Below are positions 62,202-64,000 of a stretch of DNA of 64,000 bases, one piece after another (position 1 is the first letter of the stretch; the number at the start of each line of letters is the position of its first letter). The DNA is from an uncultured Alphaproteobacteria bacterium. Lineage in GTDB: Bacteria; Pseudomonadota; Alphaproteobacteria; Methylaequorales; Methylaequoraceae. The position numbers were made by a program, and so were the translations under genes. The notes under the pieces are model-generated. The model did not search any database, was not told where the DNA came from, and saw only the letters and a list, made by a program, of their open reading frames with translations. Location: contig CACHGK010000004.1 of assembly GCA_902579395.1 (NCBI GenBank), forward strand, positions 30,001 through 94,000. The letters are read 5' to 3'.

Positions 62202-62848
62202 TATTCTCCTTTTTGAACATTGAAATAAGTATCTTTTGTATAAATTTCTTTAGCTTGTTGTTGAATCTCTATAATTTTTTTTTTATCTATTAAATTTGCC
62301 ACCCTGTCTCTTATTTTCATTGCTTTATAAACCCCTGCACTCACAGAAACAGAATACCACAAATATGATTTTTCTAAATCAATTTCTGGTGAAATTTTTT
62401 CATACCAATATCCTAACTTAAAAGGAGCTAATTTGTCATTTTTATTTACAAAATTACTTTCAAGGGTTTCTGGTATAATTTTAGAAATTTTTATGTATTC
62501 ATCTTCGTCTAGTTTTTCTTTGATACTTTTAATCTTTTTTAGACATTTTTTGTTTCCATTTAAAGCGCATAACCAAGTATATTCAAGTGATTTACTAAAG
62601 TTCTGAACAGTCCCAATTCCTTCGTCATACATATTAGAGATATTATAGATAGCGTCAGGATTGCCTTTCTCAGATAAATTAAAAAAAACTATAAACGATT
62701 TTTTAAATTCACCATTATCATAAAAATCAACTCCGCTTTTATAATAATCTTCATCATTAAGGTATACATTGTTATTATTTTCGTGATCTTTTGCCAAAAC
62801 ATTCAGATGAAAAAGATTAATCATAAAGATAAGTATAAGTTTATTCAT
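62201..62848 (-). CDS. secreted Sel1-repeat-like protein
   Basis: 215 aa. Signal peptide (MNKLILIFMINLFHLNVLAK) then helix pairs of the Sel1/TPR sort: YYKSGVDFYDNGEFKKSFIVF, NPDAIYNISNMYDEGIGTV, and a third unit APFKLGYWYEKISPEID with LWYSVSVSAGV. Such proteins act as periplasmic scaffolds. It overlaps the preceding gene by 4 bp and so is made with the small NHLP-like protein. Confidence 0.7.
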   Translation of the reverse strand: MNKLILIFMINLFHLNVLAKDHENNNNVYLNDEDYYKSGVDFYDNGEFKKSFIVFFNLSEKGNPDAIYNISNMYDEGIGTVQNFSKSLEYTWLCALNGNKKCLKKIKSIKEKLDEDEYIKISKIIPETLESNFVNKNDKLAPFKLGYWYEKISPEIDLEKSYLWYSVSVSAGVYKAMKIRDRVANLIDKKKIIEIQQQAKEIYTKDTYFNVQKGE

Positions 62849-63228
62849 CTTCCCGCCATCATAATAAGTTGTAAATATAAAACCCTGAGCTTAAATTTTG
62901 AATTTGGTCTTTGTTCGTAAACAACAATTCTTGGTCTATCTGAATTAGGTTTTTGGAACTCTATATGCATGTCATCTGGAAGAAAAACTCCATTGAATTC
63001 AAGAGTCTTTTGAGGATCATTTTCAAATTGTTCTTTAAAGTTTGAATCAATCCAAATTCGTGCTAATACTCTTCCGAGTATGTCGGGTAAAAATTTCCTA
63101 ACCTCAGATCTATTTTTAAGGTGATGAAGTTTCTGTGTAATATCAAATGAAGAGGTTTTTTCTTGATTAACAGTTATCATCTCATTTGGTTTGGCCTTAA
63201 CAGGGAGATTTTGTTGCTTTTTTTTCAT
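62845..63228 (-). CDS. nitrile-hydratase-leader (NHLP)-like small protein
   Basis: 127 aa. Residues 50-95 read LGRVLARIWIDSNFKEQFEN, DPQKTLEFNGVFLP and DDMHIEFQK, matching in order the pattern of NHLP leader peptides and nitrile hydratase alpha N-termini: a basic helix with W-x-D-x-x-F, a D-P pair, L-x-x-x-G, and a L-P-x-x-M/V strand. The C-terminal 25 residues (SKFKLRVLYLQLIMMAGR) would be the core if this were a RiPP precursor, but no modifying enzyme is visible in the window. A plain relative of nitrile hydratase is the alternative. It is the first gene of a four-gene minus-strand group. Confidence 0.55.
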   Translation of the reverse strand: MKKKQQNLPVKAKPNEMITVNQEKTSSFDITQKLHHLKNRSEVRKFLPDILGRVLARIWIDSNFKEQFENDPQKTLEFNGVFLPDDMHIEFQKPNSDRPRIVVYEQRPNSKFKLRVLYLQLIMMAGR

Positions 63229-63315
63229 TTATAGTTTTATTATATAACTAAATCTTCATTCAAAATAAATAAATAATTTATTAAAATTTTCTAGAATTAG
63301 GTCGTAATCTATATT

Positions 63316-63612
63316 ATGTCAACTTCAAACAACATAATAAAATTTCCAAATTTATTAGAAAAAAAGAAAAAAGAACTTAGCGAAATAAGGGATGAAATTG
63401 AAATGATTTTAACAAATTATTCAATTAGTAAGAGAGACCTGTGGGCAGTTTCTTTGGCTGCTGGAAGATTTTCATCAATCAACTTGATGAAAATTGAGGG
63501 TCAAGATAAAGCAATAAAGTTTTTTAACAACTGCATGGAAACACAAAAGAAATTTGAATTATCCAGAAATTCTTCCAACATTACCCGAGATCTGGGCACC
63601 AGTATCGACTGA
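63316..63612 (+). CDS. conserved-looking small protein of unknown function
   Basis: 98 aa. The predicted helical stretch IIKFPNLLEKKKKELSEIRDEI is followed by LTNYSISKRDLWAVSLAAGRF and a less ordered tail. The last 54 bp overlap the convergent bactofilin gene. The gene lies divergent from the NHLP-like gene with an 87-bp gap holding both promoters. No family recognised; coding is supported by length and position. Confidence 0.5.
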   Translation: MSTSNNIIKFPNLLEKKKKELSEIRDEIEMILTNYSISKRDLWAVSLAAGRFSSINLMKIEGQDKAIKFFNNCMETQKKFELSRNSSNITRDLGTSID

Positions 63613-63876
63613 TAAAGAATTTGTTTTTAATTTTCCGTCAATTACTCCACTGTTTGAAACTTCCAATAAATCTGCTGTTATATCTCCATCAACTTTCCCT
63701 TCCACTTTTAGGTGTTCAGCATTAATGTTTCCATTAAATAGAGCTGAGGATTCAATAATCACTGACCTTGCAACAATATTACCTTTAAACTCTCCAGCTA
63801 TTACAACTTGACCATCTTTAGATTCAAGAGAACCTTCCATTAAAAGATCTTTATTTATATATGTTATATCGCTCAT
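63559..63876 (-). CDS. bactofilin (polymer-forming cytoskeletal protein)
   Basis: 105 aa, all of it a bactofilin beta-helix: GSLESKDGQVVIAGEFKGNI, SVIIESSALFNGNINAEHLK, VEGKVDGDITADLLEVSNSG and TGAQISGNVG repeat hydrophobic-x-G units. The family forms membrane-bound filaments that position cell-wall enzymes. Its length is short, lacking terminal extensions. A second bactofilin gene starts 3 bp upstream in the same direction. Confidence 0.85.
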   Translation of the reverse strand: MSDITYINKDLLMEGSLESKDGQVVIAGEFKGNIVARSVIIESSALFNGNINAEHLKVEGKVDGDITADLLEVSNSGVIDGKLKTNSLSVDTGAQISGNVGRISG

Positions 63877-63878
63877 TC

Positions 63879-64000
63879 TTAACCTTCAGATTCCTCATTT
63901 TTATTTCTTAATTTATTTTCGTCCCAATTATGAATTATTTTACAATTAAGTGCAGCTCCTCTATCCATTTGGAGAGATTTATAATTAATTTCTCCTGTAA
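63879..64000 (-). CDS. second bactofilin, C-terminal part
   Basis: Only the last 39 codons are inside the window. They read GEINYKSLQMDRGAALNCK in the bactofilin repeat style and end with a charged tail (RNKNEESEG). The stop at 63879 lies 2 bp before the start of the next bactofilin gene, so the two are cotranscribed and may copolymerise. Confidence 0.7.
   Translation of the reverse strand, partial: TGEINYKSLQMDRGAALNCKIIHNWDENKLRNKNEESEG

Noticed and set aside
63554..63811. 85-codon plus-strand frame opposite the bactofilin
   Set aside because: Antisense shadow of a strongly patterned beta-helix protein.

Overview
The window is very AT-rich outside the rRNA genes, with packed operons, one- to eight-base overlaps between genes (ATGA, TTGA) and stop codons that overlap where operons converge. 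Together with the gene content (bactofilins, LpxL acyltransferase, MlaF-like ATPase, ELM1-like glycosyltransferase, EgtB/EgtD) this suggests a streamlined marine alphaproteobacterium of the SAR11, HIMB59 or AEGEAN-169 kind. The taxonomic name is inference. The gene order 23S-5S-tRNA-fMet is intact here; in typical Pelagibacter a variable region separates 23S from 5S.

Layout. 1-1690: 3' part of 23S rRNA, 5S rRNA inside a 14-bp processing stalk, and initiator tRNA. 1711-46766: a large cell-surface carbohydrate island that changes strand several times. Its blocks are: a sulfatase-fold membrane protein and an SGNH hydrolase (1711-4610); a carbamoyltransferase/DUF5989/SxtJ module (4774-7150); a phosphonate operon (8772-13613, minus strand) whose first gene looks like methylphosphonate synthase, followed by a cytidylyltransferase-PEP mutase fusion, phosphonopyruvate decarboxylase and phosphonoacetaldehyde reductase; a plus-strand glycan operon (13693-29399) with glycosyl/glycerophosphotransferases, methyltransferases, NeuB, NeuA, an ABC flippase and a B12 radical-SAM enzyme; a minus-strand nonulosonic-acid operon (29387-35773) with NeuB, NeuC, an epimerase, NeuA, a formyltransferase and methyltransferases; and a second plus-strand nonulosonic-acid operon (35880-46766) with NeuA, NeuC and a NeuB-cupin fusion, then glycosyltransferases, AsnB and AcpS. 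46824-50157: ergothioneine genes egtB, egtD and an EgtE-like lyase. 50172-64000: more ordinary genes (PsiE, PAP2, ELM1-like, LpxL, SUMT, MlaF-like ABC, AmpG-like MFS, GST, ferredoxin reductase, PEP carboxylase, voltage-gated K+ channel, a run of small secreted or unknown proteins, two bactofilins).

How it fits together. The island appears to build a surface glycan with two or three kinds of nonulosonic acid, methyl, formyl and carbamoyl decorations, and probably a phosphonate. The cytidylyltransferase domain fused to PEP mutase, and the divergently transcribed CDP-glycerol glycerophosphotransferase-like gene next to the phosphonate operon, suggest that a CMP-activated phosphonate is transferred to a glycan.

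The most informative structure is a recombination scar. Block 4774-8456 lies between two decayed ends of an older carbamoyltransferase module: a 5' sxtJ fragment at 8461-8517 and a 3' carbamoyltransferase fragment at 4611-4773. The block also carries relics of a small membrane protein gene and of the 3' end of the phosphonoacetaldehyde reductase gene, which form a roughly 0.4-kb direct repeat with 8461-8870. The simplest reading is replacement of the resident module by a related one from a locus with the same gene order. Outside the scar and the rRNA genes I saw no integrase, transposase, CRISPR array or prophage gene.
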